From positions 744,001 through 808,000 of the forward strand of contig NZ_CP102262.1 of NCBI RefSeq assembly GCF_025147325.1: a DNA stretch of 64,000 nucleotides, in the 5' to 3' direction. Position numbers and translations under genes: made by a program. The stretch comes from Bacteroides stercoris ATCC 43183 (GTDB lineage: Bacteria; Bacteroidota; Bacteroidia; Bacteroidales; Bacteroidaceae). Numbering within the stretch: the first letter of the stretch is position 1; each line of letters starts with the position of its first letter. The notes beneath the pieces were generated by a model. The model was not told where the DNA came from. It made no database searches and worked only from the letters and a program-made list of their open reading frames with translations. Below are positions 17,317-26,571 of this stretch, piece by piece.

Positions 17317-18234
17317 TCACTCTACCGTTTTTTCGCTCTTTTTCTTACGGAATACGTAAATCATGGAGCTGCTGCGTTCTTTCCTTACCAACGCATGAAA
17401 CCATGCCAGCGTACCGACAACCATGCCGCGCAGAAACGGGCACGAACGACGCATGTTCTTCTCCGTCAACATAGACACGTAAAACGCGTCAAACGGCATG
17501 GGATGCCGCTCTGCCAGAATAAAGCCGTGCCTGGAGCCTAATTTCTGGATAGTAGCGGGAGTGAAATGCCACAAATGACGGGGAACATCGTAGGCAGCCC
17601 AATATGCACCGTACTTTCTGGCATCATATGAAGAACAGTTGGGTACGGCCACTATCAGCACACCTTTATCCGTCAGCAACGAGTTCAAGGTTTCCCAAGT
17701 CCCGTTCAATACTTCAAGATGCTCCATTACATGCCACAACGTGATGACATCGAAGCTCCCCGGCTCAAAATCCTTCAACGCAGTATCCGGCTTCACTTCC
17801 AATCCAAAATGTTCTTTGGCAAACACACGCGCTCCGGCATTCTTTTCAACGGCTTCCACCTGCCAGCCGGCACGGTTCATCGTATCGGCAAAGTAACCGG
17901 TACCCGTACCTATATCCAGCAGACGTCCCGTCTTGCGATGCGCCTCATGCGCTACCAGACGCGCTTTCCGCTTCAGCATATAACTGCGTACACGGTGGTA
18001 TACGGAGTTCATCGCTCCTTTTTTCGTATCCGAGTGGGAAATATAATCGGGAGTTTCGTAATAGCGTCCGATTTCCGCTTCCACAGGAAAATCCTGAGTA
18101 AAGATAAAACCGCAATCTCGGCAACGGCACAAATGGAATGCCTCGCCCGAAGCATAATGGTCTATGCAGGTCAAGGTACGCTCCAAATGCGTTCCTCCAC
18201 ATACCGGACAAGCTTTTATAGTGAGTTTATTCAT
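17317..18234 (-). CDS. Class I SAM-dependent methyltransferase with N-terminal zinc ribbon
   Basis: The 305-residue protein begins MNKLTIKACPVCGG and has paired cysteines CPVCGG and CRCRDCG, a likely structural zinc ribbon (about 8-45). It is followed by LLDIGTGTGYFADTMNRAGW (SAM motif I), ITLWHVMEHLE and the C-terminal PRHLWHFTP segment seen in many sugar or polyketide methyltransferases. The substrate is not evident. It is the first gene of the ftsX-uppP-truB-queA-folK run, ending 22 bases before ftsX. The start at 18234 removes a 16-residue tail. Confidence 0.85.
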   Translation of the reverse strand: MNKLTIKACPVCGGTHLERTLTCIDHYASGEAFHLCRCRDCGFIFTQDFPVEAEIGRYYETPDYISHSDTKKGAMNSVYHRVRSYMLKRKARLVAHEAHRKTGRLLDIGTGTGYFADTMNRAGWQVEAVEKNAGARVFAKEHFGLEVKPDTALKDFEPGSFDVITLWHVMEHLEVLNGTWETLNSLLTDKGVLIVAVPNCSSYDARKYGAYWAAYDVPRHLWHFTPATIQKLGSRHGFILAERHPMPFDAFYVSMLTEKNMRRSCPFLRGMVVGTLAWFHALVRKERSSSMIYVFRKKKSEKTVE

Positions 18235-18434
18235 CGAACGTTTACCGATAAGGAAATGCAGCCTGAAACGGACAGACCGCATTAATCCTAAATTTGGTGC
18301 AAAATAACAAATAAAAAGTGATTTACAAGGCTTTCATTAAGGAGATTTAATATTAACATGAAATAAAAGTCCGCCCTACTGCAACCCGATATTGAAAAGA
18401 CAGAGAAATCCCAACTCAGGTTTTCTTCACAAAA

Positions 18435-18482
18435 CGGACCGGTTATCACCTTTGTGTCCGTTCTTAGGCGGACAACTGTCCG
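18435..18482. promoter_or_regulatory. Array of CGGAC/GTCCG half-sites upstream of the DUF3836 gene
   Basis: CGGAC (18435-18439), TGTCCG (18455-18460), CGGACA (18469-18474) and TGTCCG (18477-18482) lie in alternating orientation. The middle pair forms a perfect TGTCCG-N8-CGGACA dyad. Its centre is about 100 bases upstream of the transcription start implied by the sigma-54-like element, the usual distance for an enhancer-binding activator. Confidence 0.5.
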
Positions 18483-18536
18483 ATAATGAACAGAGATAAA
18501 AACAAGAAATACACTGTTAATCAAACAGTTAATCTA

Positions 18537-18553
18537 TTGGCACGGTTATTGAC
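18537..18553 (+). promoter_or_regulatory. rpoN site: Sigma-54-like promoter element
   Basis: TTGGCACGGTTATTGAC matches the sigma-54 consensus TTGGCACG-N4-TTGC except for A in place of the -12 C. GG and GA are separated by ten bases, as required. Transcription would begin near 18565, about 99 bases before the DUF3836 ATG. The same stretch also has a weak TATAAT-like sequence at 18557-18562, so the call is tentative. Confidence 0.5.
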
Positions 18554-18663
18554 TTTTATAATGCGAAGACGTTCGAGAAAAAAAGACGGAAAAAGCAACT
18601 TTTTATATCGGCAGTCACGTCTAACGGTAAAACAGGAATAGTAACAATAAAAAAATAAAGATT

Positions 18664-19119
18664 ATGAAAACTACAAATTTATTCAAAGCAGTCGCATTCG
18701 TAGCAATGATTATCGTAAGTATCATGAACTCAGAAGTCAAAGCCCAGGACAGATTCATTACCAATGAGGAAGTACAGAATGACCTGATAGTGGCAAAAAC
18801 CATCTTCAGACAAAGCGGAACTTACCTCTACAACCACATGCGTTATGAATTTACATACGATGACGAAAACCGCCTGACAAATAAAACCGCCTCCAAATGG
18901 GACAGCGTCAAAGAAAAATGGATGCCTTATTTCAGGATGTCCTATCAGTATGCCGACAATGAAATCACCTTATCCTACGCCCGCTGGAACGAAAAGCATC
19001 AGTCTTATGATAAAGATGTGAGAAAGAGCGTGTACGAAATGAATGCGGAGAATATGCCGGTAGCCTACAAAAGCAACCGCATATACCACACGGTAAACCT
19101 ACTGACAATGGCAGAATAA
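18664..19119 (+). CDS. Small secreted DUF3836-type protein
   Basis: The 151-residue protein has a clear signal peptide (MKTTNLFKAVAFVAMIIVSI, cleavage after VKAQ near residue 28) and a short mature domain rich in Tyr, Trp and charged residues (YEFTYDDENRLTNKTASKWD, RMSYQYADNEITLSYARWN). It resembles DUF3836, a family of small exported proteins in Bacteroides with many paralogs and no known role. It stands alone on the plus strand between two minus-strand operons, with its own control region upstream and a strong terminator 31 bases after the stop. Probably periplasmic or surface-located. Confidence 0.75.
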   Translation: MKTTNLFKAVAFVAMIIVSIMNSEVKAQDRFITNEEVQNDLIVAKTIFRQSGTYLYNHMRYEFTYDDENRLTNKTASKWDSVKEKWMPYFRMSYQYADNEITLSYARWNEKHQSYDKDVRKSVYEMNAENMPVAYKSNRIYHTVNLLTMAE

Positions 19120-19150
19120 TGAAAAATTAAAGTTAACAATACATTAATAA

Positions 19151-19182
19151 GGGGAGTACGGTCCGTGAGGTTCGTACTCCCC
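19151..19182. terminator. Strong bidirectional terminator between DUF3836 and EEP genes
   Basis: GGGGAGTACG (19151-19160) and CGTACTCCCC (19173-19182) form a perfect ten-base-pair stem with a 12-base loop. It is flanked by T-rich sequence on both strands (GTCTTTG on plus, TTATT on minus) and lies between two convergent genes. Confidence 0.85.
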
Positions 19183-19197
19183 GTCTTTGTACCTTAC

Positions 19198-20232
19198 TCA
19201 GAGTTCTTTTACAAAATAAGTCAAAGTAGGCAAATGGTCACTGTATCCGTTCTGGAAAGTAGTTCCGGAGAAAGTGCGCAACGGATAGCCTTTATACTTT
19301 CCTTCCTGCTGGATAAGGAACGGACGGTTAAAGACTTCCGATTTCCAAAACTTCAATGTACTGCGGTCCTTTCCTATCAGATTACCCGAAACAATCTGCT
19401 GGTCGAACAAGTTCCACTGATTCTGGTAACAGAGCGAACCGATGCCTTGCTCAAAGAGCTTCCAGGTAGCATTATAATAACCGCCGGGCTTCACTTCCCT
19501 GATGCTCTTCACAGCTCCCAGCACTTGGCTGCAACTCTTGTTATCGGGGTCGTCATTCATGTCGCCTACAATTATCACCTTTGCCTGCGGGTTATCGGCA
19601 TGCAGCGAGTCGGCTATATGGCGAGTGATGCCGGCTGCAAACTCGCGCAAGGGTGATGATTTGGAACCGCCATAGCGTGACGGCCAATGGTTTACAATCA
19701 TGTGAAAAGGCTCTCCTGCCAGTATACCGCTCACCAAAAGCTGGTCGCGTGTTTTATAGCCCGGCATGTCGGGCTTGGCAAACGGATAAGTACGTGCAGA
19801 CACAAAAGTAAACAGTCGCGGATTGTAAAGGGCAGCCACATCGATGCCACGGTGGTCGGGACTCTCGAAATGCACTATCCGGTAGCCCAATGAGGCGATA
19901 GGCTCTGTCTTTACCAGGTCCTCCAGGACTTTTTTGTTTTCTACTTCGGAGATGCCGATAATGGCAGGTCCGGCAGGACAATAGTCACGCGCCAATTGTG
20001 AAATCACCTTGGCAACATTCTGCAATTTCTGTTCGTATTTGACCTGTGTCCATTCGTACTTACCGCCCGGAGTAAAGTCATCATCGCCCGGATTATCCGG
20101 ATTGTCTTCCGTATCCCACAGATTCTCCAGATTATAAAAGGCGGCAGCATATACACGCAGCTTGCCCTGTGCGAGCAAGCCGGTGGACAGGCATAATACC
20201 AAAAAAGCTGACAATATGAGTCGTCTGTTCAT
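19198..20232 (-). CDS. Secreted endonuclease/exonuclease/phosphatase (EEP) family protein
   Basis: The 344-residue product has a signal peptide (LILSAFLVLCLSTGLLAQG) and a complete EEP catalytic set: FYNLENLWD (metal-binding Asn), ISEVENKK (Glu), DHRGIDVAALYNP, NHWPSRYGG, VGDMNDDPDN and YSDHLPTL (Asp-His). These Mg-dependent enzymes cut phosphodiester bonds in DNA, RNA or small phosphoesters; relatives are secreted bacterial nucleases. The start at 20232 is chosen because the signal peptide follows directly. It lies 13 bases after the DUF5689 stop, in an operon with a TonB receptor, suggesting action on nucleic acid outside the cytoplasm. Confidence 0.88.
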   Translation of the reverse strand: MNRRLILSAFLVLCLSTGLLAQGKLRVYAAAFYNLENLWDTEDNPDNPGDDDFTPGGKYEWTQVKYEQKLQNVAKVISQLARDYCPAGPAIIGISEVENKKVLEDLVKTEPIASLGYRIVHFESPDHRGIDVAALYNPRLFTFVSARTYPFAKPDMPGYKTRDQLLVSGILAGEPFHMIVNHWPSRYGGSKSSPLREFAAGITRHIADSLHADNPQAKVIIVGDMNDDPDNKSCSQVLGAVKSIREVKPGGYYNATWKLFEQGIGSLCYQNQWNLFDQQIVSGNLIGKDRSTLKFWKSEVFNRPFLIQQEGKYKGYPLRTFSGTTFQNGYSDHLPTLTYFVKEL

Positions 20233-20245
20233 AAAGCGCAATTTT

Positions 20246-21631
20246 TTAATTACCGGTAGGAGTAGGTTCGATAACTGTTCCGCCGTTACCGGTATTGCCA
20301 CCGGTAACCGCTGTTACTTTTACTTTTTGTATCTGCCACCTCAAAGCATTAGCCGTCGAACTCTTATAATGGAACGCAAATTGAATTTTCTTACCTGTAT
20401 AAGTATCCAATTTAATATCACCGGAAGCAACGAACTTATTATCTGTTCCTGTAGAATAGGTAGGAATGCCGACTTCTGTCCATACGTCTCCCCCTTCTTC
20501 TCTTACTTCCAGTTTCAAATCTTCCAAATGCGTATCGGCAGCAAATGTTTTAAAGGTGTGGTCGAAAGTCAAGATTACACTATTTTTGCCTGTCAAATCA
20601 AGTACAGGAGAAACAAGACGGCTTTCAGAGGCTTGATTAGCGCCATTAACATAGGCGCTTGCCATCATATAATAAGTTTCATTATAGTTAGACGCTTTCC
20701 ACACATAATCACTTCCCTGCGGAAGCTGGACATCCTCTATGGTAAATGCACCTTGCCCGCTCTCCTTGCCAAAAGACTCTTCAAGGATTGTCACCATCTC
20801 CTCCGGCTGTTCCGGCGTCTCATCTCCCCCCGGAGTTTCCGTAAAGTCCGCCACATCATCCGCACTTCTTACCGTAAGTTGCCAGCCTCCTTTGAAACGT
20901 CCCAGGATACCGGTTACGCTTCCTTTTCCTTTCGGCAGCTGATTGGCTGCAAAGTTGGCATACGAGCTGGTGCGTATCATAATGACATTCCCGTGACTGT
21001 CCTCTATGTTCTCTTCCCCATAGTCATCCTCCGGAGCAAAAGTGCCTTTTCCGCCATTTTGGAATGTTACGCCGGTAAATTTCACCAATTTGAACTTATA
21101 GCCGTTCACATCGGCATTCACCTTGCTGATATCATCTATTACAAGCGGAGTCACATTCTCCGGATTTGCCCAACTGTCTTTCTTCACGTGTGCCTGAAAC
21201 TCTTCCCACGGTGTACGGTAAAGATACCCGTCGGGGTGTCCCAGTTGCAACTCATCGCCATACATGGAAAGGCTCAATCCTTTCAGGTCGATATAAACCG
21301 TCTGCCCTACGGGATAGTAATTATACACGCTGTTCTGGTCCACTTCCATTTCGATGGCGCCGGTTTCGTCCTGCAAATAAATCTTCTTGAAGATATTTCC
21401 CGACTCGTCATTGGCAGTGATAACGGCTTTCATCACTTTTTCCTCGCCAATGGTATAGGGAGCATCCTCCCCTACTGTTGCCCCCATAGCACGCAGTTCC
21501 TCTATCGTGGTATTGGCTGCCGGACCATCATACTTGGGCTCGTTCAAAGGCGGCGCATCATAATCGCGCTCGCAGGCTGCGAACACAAGAGAAGAGATAA
21601 GCAATAAGCTGATTCTATTGAAAAGTTTCAT
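20246..21631 (-). CDS. DUF5689 lipoprotein with C-terminal beta-sandwich domain
   Basis: The 461-residue protein has a lipobox (VFAACERDYD, C20). Residues about 40-260 form a DUF5689 region with OB-fold-like strands (KAVITANDESGNIFKKIYLQ, VYIDLKGLSLSMYGDELQLG), and residues about 275-445 form a choice-of-anchor-like beta sandwich (SFGKESGQGAFTIEDVQLP). DUF5689 proteins are often encoded or fused with extracellular nucleases in Bacteroidota; a nucleic-acid-binding role is plausible but unproven. The neighbours are a TonB receptor 33 bases upstream and the EEP enzyme 13 bases downstream, so the three form a unit. Confidence 0.8.
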   Translation of the reverse strand: MKLFNRISLLLISSLVFAACERDYDAPPLNEPKYDGPAANTTIEELRAMGATVGEDAPYTIGEEKVMKAVITANDESGNIFKKIYLQDETGAIEMEVDQNSVYNYYPVGQTVYIDLKGLSLSMYGDELQLGHPDGYLYRTPWEEFQAHVKKDSWANPENVTPLVIDDISKVNADVNGYKFKLVKFTGVTFQNGGKGTFAPEDDYGEENIEDSHGNVIMIRTSSYANFAANQLPKGKGSVTGILGRFKGGWQLTVRSADDVADFTETPGGDETPEQPEEMVTILEESFGKESGQGAFTIEDVQLPQGSDYVWKASNYNETYYMMASAYVNGANQASESRLVSPVLDLTGKNSVILTFDHTFKTFAADTHLEDLKLEVREEGGDVWTEVGIPTYSTGTDNKFVASGDIKLDTYTGKKIQFAFHYKSSTANALRWQIQKVKVTAVTGGNTGNGGTVIEPTPTGN

Positions 21632-21664
21632 ATTCTTATAATTTTTCTGATTATATAGGATTGG

Positions 21665-24385
21665 TTAAAAACGATAACTTACGTTGAGGAAACAATTCAG
21701 TCCCTGCATATAGTAATACTTGCCACCAAAACGCGTAGGATAGCTCAGGTCGGAACGGCCCTGTTCATAGCCGCCCGTACATATATCTTTCTTGTTCAGC
21801 AGGTTGTTTACCGAAAGGTTGAAGTTGACAGACTGGCGTCCGGGCAGATAGAATATCTTACCCACCGAAATGTCCACCGTATAAGCTGCCGGAAAACGTT
21901 CCTGCGTAGTCAGTGTACGGTAGGCCTCCATCTGTTCCGGATTGTAGGGATTGACGGAAGCATAGTTGGACGACAGGCGGCGCAACGGTGCAACCTCGAT
22001 ATAATTGCGGGCAAAACCGTTGACATTGGCTCCCAGGAACCAGTAGTTCACAAAGTAACGCACACCGAAAGTGCCGGCAAACTGCGGCATTCCACCCACA
22101 TAAACATCTTTCATGTACACCTTTTCCTGATCCGTTATCTTACCGTTTTCGGAGTGCTTCACACCGTCAGGGTTATTGCTGTAATAATATTCGGAAATGG
22201 TTCCTGCAAGGTCGAAGCTCCAATGGTCGTCCAACTTGTAGGTAGCCCCCAGTTCCAGTCCGCGGTGAATGCGGTTTACACCGTACAACACGTGATTGAT
22301 GAATGTGCCCTCTATGCCGTCGTAATAACTGTTACGCTCCATCTGGTCGTAGAAATTGGTTTGGAAAACACCGATACGTCCAGCCAGTTGGGGCATGGAG
22401 AATACATAGTTGAGGTCGGCGCTGAAGATGCGTCCGCTCTTCATGTTGTCGATTGTGCGGTCGGTGATACGGGGTGAGATATACGCCTCATTGGGCAGCG
22501 GCGCTTCGCTGCCGTAACTGATGTTGGCGGTCAGCATATGGCGCCCGTTAAACTTATAAGTGAGACCGCCCTTTACGGTAATATCGGTAAACTGATGACG
22601 GATACCCTTGCCATAGGAACTGTCCGGATAGCGTCCGTTGCGCATCTTTCCGTCGCGGCGGAAATTGGTATAAGTCAGCTTGGCTCCATAGTAGTAGTCC
22701 CAGTGCCGCGAAGTATAGCGGTTCACCGCCCAGGCATTTGCCGAGTAGATGTTCAGATTGAAATTGTAACCGAAGATACCGTCCTTATACACTTTACGGT
22801 CCGGACGGTTCAAGTCGTTCTGCAACTTGTCGTGGTCGCCCGAAAAATCGCGTTCGGCAAACTTGTCGATATCCAGCACATAGTTGCTGCCCAGCAGGTC
22901 GTCTACCGTCTTGAACTGGCGCGACTGCGTAAAGCGCGCCCCTACTCCCGCCGTCAAACCCAGATGACGGTTAAACTGCTTGTTCAGTGTGGAGTTGAAC
23001 GAGGTCTCCAACAGGTCGCTGCGGCGCTCTTCCACCATATATACGGCAGCACCGTTACCGGCACGCAGGTTATTGGCATTGGCCAGATAAAGGTTGTCCC
23101 AGTTTATCTGGGTGAAATCGGGACGTCCGCTACGCCATAAGTCACGGTACTGCATCTGCATATCCTCGTCTTCAAAATAAGAGGGCAGGTAGCGATAGTA
23201 GTCGGGACGCGGGTCGGGAGCGTTATACCAGTTCAGCGCCGTATTGCCATAGCGTGCATAATGCGCACCCACACCAGTGGTGAGCGTCGTAGTATCGTCT
23301 ATCTTCCAGATATGCGAGATAACGGCGGTCGGGTCGAATGCGGTCACTACTTTCGCATTGCGTTTCTTGCCATTCTGGTATCCCCAATTAGGATTGTAAA
23401 GGTAGTTGTCGGTCAGCTCGTAGACCTCACGGTATGAGTTACCTTGCTGTCCGCGCTGTACGGGCGATACGAAAGCGGTCATCGAAAGGCTGTGCTTGCC
23501 GCCCTGCCACTGCTTCTCGGCAGAGAAAGCAAGAGCCAGGTTGTTGTAAAACGTACCGTCTATGTTTCCCTCGTGCGAATAGCGGCCACCTGCCGATGCG
23601 GTAAACGCCCATCCTTTTTCGTTGAGTCCGGTGGAATAGGTAAACATGCCCCGCAGGTAGTAGTTACGGTTGGTATAGCTCACGGTAGCCTTGCCGCCGG
23701 GAGTATAGGACGATGCACGCATATTTATATTTTCGGCACCGCCCAGTGCTCCGAAAGTAAAGGTAGAGGGTGCGGTGAAGTTGGTTACGTCACCGTTGCG
23801 GGTCATGTCATTCAATGCTCCAACAGAGGCATAATTAAACACTCCGCGGTTCTGGTCATTAAACTCCACGCCGTTGATGTATTTCAGTTCCTGCGAACCG
23901 GTATAGCCGCGCGGCGAGAAACGGGCGGGCGACAACTGGTAGGCGGCGCGGTTCAGAAAGACATCGTTAGAGAGGATTACGGTGGAGCTCACATCCTGCG
24001 AAGCGTTCTCCACATCGTCATCCACCATGCCTGCGTCTATCACGCCAATCATGGAGATGTCTTCGGTGGCATTCAGCTCGGTCACCTTAATGGGCTCAAG
24101 TTCTGTAACGCCCAGTTTTTCCACTTCAATGGTTACACTCTTCGGAGTAATCAATACGGAGTTGAGCTGTATGACATGGCTTCCCGGCTGCAAATTACGG
24201 AGAATGAAATTACCGTTTGCATCGGTAGTAACCTGTCTGTCCTGCCCGGTCAGAGTGACGATGACTCCGGGTACAGGCTCATTGCTCACTGCTCCGACTA
24301 CACTGCCTTTCACCGTACCTGCACTTTGAGCAAAGGCGAGACAGGGGAAGAAGAATGTAATGAAGAACAGTAATTTTAGTTTCAT
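21665..24385 (-). CDS. TonB-dependent receptor with carboxypeptidase-regulatory-like domain (not SusC type)
   Basis: The 906-residue protein has a signal peptide (LLFFITFFFPCLAFAQ), a beta-sandwich N-terminal domain (about 24-100, GSVVGAVSNEPVPGVIVTL), a plug with SPARFSPRGYTGSQELKYIN and NMRASSYTPGGKATVSY, and a long barrel ending FLNVSYRF with the usual terminal Phe. It lacks the SusC length and signature motifs and has no SusD partner; the DUF5689 lipoprotein may fill that place. The cargo is unknown; nuclease neighbours suggest oligonucleotides or nucleosides. An imperfect inverted repeat lies in the 190-base gap upstream. Confidence 0.92.
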   Translation of the reverse strand: MKLKLLFFITFFFPCLAFAQSAGTVKGSVVGAVSNEPVPGVIVTLTGQDRQVTTDANGNFILRNLQPGSHVIQLNSVLITPKSVTIEVEKLGVTELEPIKVTELNATEDISMIGVIDAGMVDDDVENASQDVSSTVILSNDVFLNRAAYQLSPARFSPRGYTGSQELKYINGVEFNDQNRGVFNYASVGALNDMTRNGDVTNFTAPSTFTFGALGGAENINMRASSYTPGGKATVSYTNRNYYLRGMFTYSTGLNEKGWAFTASAGGRYSHEGNIDGTFYNNLALAFSAEKQWQGGKHSLSMTAFVSPVQRGQQGNSYREVYELTDNYLYNPNWGYQNGKKRNAKVVTAFDPTAVISHIWKIDDTTTLTTGVGAHYARYGNTALNWYNAPDPRPDYYRYLPSYFEDEDMQMQYRDLWRSGRPDFTQINWDNLYLANANNLRAGNGAAVYMVEERRSDLLETSFNSTLNKQFNRHLGLTAGVGARFTQSRQFKTVDDLLGSNYVLDIDKFAERDFSGDHDKLQNDLNRPDRKVYKDGIFGYNFNLNIYSANAWAVNRYTSRHWDYYYGAKLTYTNFRRDGKMRNGRYPDSSYGKGIRHQFTDITVKGGLTYKFNGRHMLTANISYGSEAPLPNEAYISPRITDRTIDNMKSGRIFSADLNYVFSMPQLAGRIGVFQTNFYDQMERNSYYDGIEGTFINHVLYGVNRIHRGLELGATYKLDDHWSFDLAGTISEYYYSNNPDGVKHSENGKITDQEKVYMKDVYVGGMPQFAGTFGVRYFVNYWFLGANVNGFARNYIEVAPLRRLSSNYASVNPYNPEQMEAYRTLTTQERFPAAYTVDISVGKIFYLPGRQSVNFNLSVNNLLNKKDICTGGYEQGRSDLSYPTRFGGKYYYMQGLNCFLNVSYRF

Positions 24386-24439
24386 ACGTTAATTGGGGTA
24401 TAATAATGAGGGGTTAAAAACTATTCTGATAATAATGCG

Positions 24440-24539
24440 TCAAAATCTACTATAGGTACACAGATAAACACAAGATTAAGGAATTGATTACCATCCATAT
24501 CTATATTTACCTGTATAGTCTATGATAAGAAGATTTTGA
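24440..24539. repeat. Inverted repeat between the fimbrillin and TonB-receptor genes
   Basis: TCAAAATCT...TAGGTA (24440-24458) pairs with TACCTGTATAG...AGATTTTGA (24508-24539). The outer nine bases are perfect and the inner TAGGTA/TACCT block extends the stem. It lies inside the presumed operon and could process or attenuate the transcript. No T-run follows the stem. Confidence 0.5.
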
Positions 24540-24575
24540 CACACTATGCAAAATACAAAGAAGAAAAAAGTTGGA

Positions 24576-26504
24576 TTAATCAAGCTGGATTAACTCCATA
24601 TCATCGTAATAGATATAGCCTCCTGCTTCATTTGTAGTCATATTTCTATAAGCTCTTATCTCAAAACGTACTTTAACCACATTTTCAGGCATTGTAATCT
24701 CAATTTTTACTTGTTGCCAATCAGGATTGTCGACAGAATATTCCTCTTGCTGTATTTCGGCATTCAAATCATTAACAGTTTTCCCATTAGCATCAACTAA
24801 AGCAAACCAATAACGACTGCTGGCTTTGGCATCATTATCTAAGAACCAATAGGACAAGCGATATTTCTTTCCGCCCAAAACCTCAGCTTCCTGCTGTATT
24901 TTACTTGTCTTACTACTTGATGTTTGTCTCAAAGAATAATCTCCACTATGTTTTATGGTTGCTTCCTTTACAATTTCACCTATATTATAATTATTATCCC
25001 ATTTGATAGGAAGTTTTTCTCCCCATTCTTCAAATCCAGGGTTAATTAAAAGATTATTACCCGGCGTTGGCTCCGGTTCCGGCTCCGGTTCAACAGTGCC
25101 TCCACCTTCTCCTGAAGATAATTTAACACTAAATAAACGTAAACCACAAGTATTATCAGTTGATGTACAATAGAATTCCAATGTAGTTTTATCACTTACT
25201 GCAACATTCTCAATAACTAATTTAAACGGAAGATTAGCTTCGTTATTCTCTTTACTTACCACTTTACTCGGTACGGCAAGGTCTACACCGTTACAACGAA
25301 CCTTTAAAGTAGCCAAGTCCTGGCTGGCACCCGGATCATAAACATTTGCCCCAACTTCATATTCCAAAGTAGCAGTAGTAGCTCCTTTCATATCAATGTT
25401 CTTTATCTTCAATGAATGCTCTACATTTGTGGAGAACCAAACATTAGTTTTTTTATCAGTACCAGTAGTACGCACACTAAGTTTTCCCGTAGCATCCTCA
25501 AACATTTCTTTAGGATTATCAAACCCTGTATAATCTTTTACCAATGGCCATTGGTTACCATTTTTTTCCGGTGTACCAAAAGTTTCAATAAATACCACTC
25601 CTTCCGGCTGCTCACCGCCACCTTCACCAAAGTCCACATTAATATCGCCACCAGGCTGGTCTGTCCACGATTCAATGCTTGCTCCGCCCATAGTAACGGC
25701 AGGTTTACCGTTTTCCGTGGACAAAGTAGCAGTGTACGTGTACTTATATCCGGCCTCAAAACCGGCACCGCCATTTACGGAAACAGGCCATTCGAAAGTC
25801 TTACCGTCCAGCACGAATGTCATCTTGACGCCATCCAGTGTAGTGGTAGGCAAGATAATCGCCTCAGCAGTAGTGCCATCGGCACTGACATTCATCTCGA
25901 TATCGGCTTTACTCTCTTTAGCTGCCAGCGTACCGTCAGCCAGATTAAAATCGGCTTGTGTATTCATTCCGGAAAGAGAGATTTTCAATCCGCTTATATC
26001 GGGAAGAGTCTCATCGCTACCGACAGCAATCACAATCTGACTCAGTTTATGTTTGAAAGCCAGGTCTACAGCCTCTCCGGCAGCAATTGCCTTGGCATTA
26101 TCAGAATAAAGCAAGTCTACTTTGGCAGGGTCTGCCTGATTATCTACAGACACGGCTAAAGTCTTACCGTTTAAAGATGCGGAATAAGGATAATAAGCAA
26201 TGAAATTTGCCGTTCCTTCTTCCGGATACCTCAATGTCTGTCCCGGAGCAGCCGTAAGCGTACCGCCGTCCGATGCAACATATTTCTTGTTGGCAAATTC
26301 AGCAGTTTGCGTCGTCATAAAGATACCTACCTCATCACCATTGCTCCAAACGTCTTTGGAAGCTTTGGTCTGCAGGCCGTCAATGCGGGAATTGAAAGTA
26401 ACGCTGTTACTGTCCAACCATTCACTATTGTCATCATTGTTAGTACATCCCGTAAAAACAAGGGCTGACAATGCGCCCATAATCAATAAATTACTGACTC
26501 TCAT
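24576..26504 (-). CDS. Fimbrillin-family lipoprotein with C-terminal ligand-binding-like domains
   Basis: The 642-residue protein has a lipobox (LVFTGCTNNDDN, C20) and an N-terminal fimbrillin domain (about 35-290; VWSNGDEVGIFMT, LRYPEEGTANFIAYYPYS). A beta-sandwich (about 305-465; VVFIETFGTPEKNGNQWPLV) and a CBM-like module (about 480-640; LLINPGFEEWGEKLPIKWD) follow. The N-terminal domain is plainly homologous to that of the next gene upstream. The C-terminal half is more AT-rich than the N-terminal half, which hints at domain exchange. It is not obviously a pilus subunit; surface display of a binding module is more likely. Confidence 0.82.
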   Translation of the reverse strand: MRVSNLLIMGALSALVFTGCTNNDDNSEWLDSNSVTFNSRIDGLQTKASKDVWSNGDEVGIFMTTQTAEFANKKYVASDGGTLTAAPGQTLRYPEEGTANFIAYYPYSASLNGKTLAVSVDNQADPAKVDLLYSDNAKAIAAGEAVDLAFKHKLSQIVIAVGSDETLPDISGLKISLSGMNTQADFNLADGTLAAKESKADIEMNVSADGTTAEAIILPTTTLDGVKMTFVLDGKTFEWPVSVNGGAGFEAGYKYTYTATLSTENGKPAVTMGGASIESWTDQPGGDINVDFGEGGGEQPEGVVFIETFGTPEKNGNQWPLVKDYTGFDNPKEMFEDATGKLSVRTTGTDKKTNVWFSTNVEHSLKIKNIDMKGATTATLEYEVGANVYDPGASQDLATLKVRCNGVDLAVPSKVVSKENNEANLPFKLVIENVAVSDKTTLEFYCTSTDNTCGLRLFSVKLSSGEGGGTVEPEPEPEPTPGNNLLINPGFEEWGEKLPIKWDNNYNIGEIVKEATIKHSGDYSLRQTSSSKTSKIQQEAEVLGGKKYRLSYWFLDNDAKASSRYWFALVDANGKTVNDLNAEIQQEEYSVDNPDWQQVKIEITMPENVVKVRFEIRAYRNMTTNEAGGYIYYDDMELIQLD

Positions 26505-26571
26505 AATGATTTGTTTTTGAGATTGGTTTTGTTTTTATGTTGTCTTAATTGAGTACCTTTGTACAGTAGGA

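Noticed and set aside
18288-18524. 78-codon minus-strand frame upstream of the methyltransferase
   Set aside because: It runs through the half-site array, has no family resemblance and no promoter of its own.
20162-21607. 481-codon plus-strand frame opposite the DUF5689 gene
   Set aside because: Antisense shadow with no signal peptide or domain, while the minus-strand product has a lipobox and coherent beta domains.
26548-26561. TACCTTTG promoter box on the plus strand between the fimbrillin genes
   Set aside because: It points away from any plus-strand gene, and the GTACCTTTGTAC context is self-complementary, so chance is likely.
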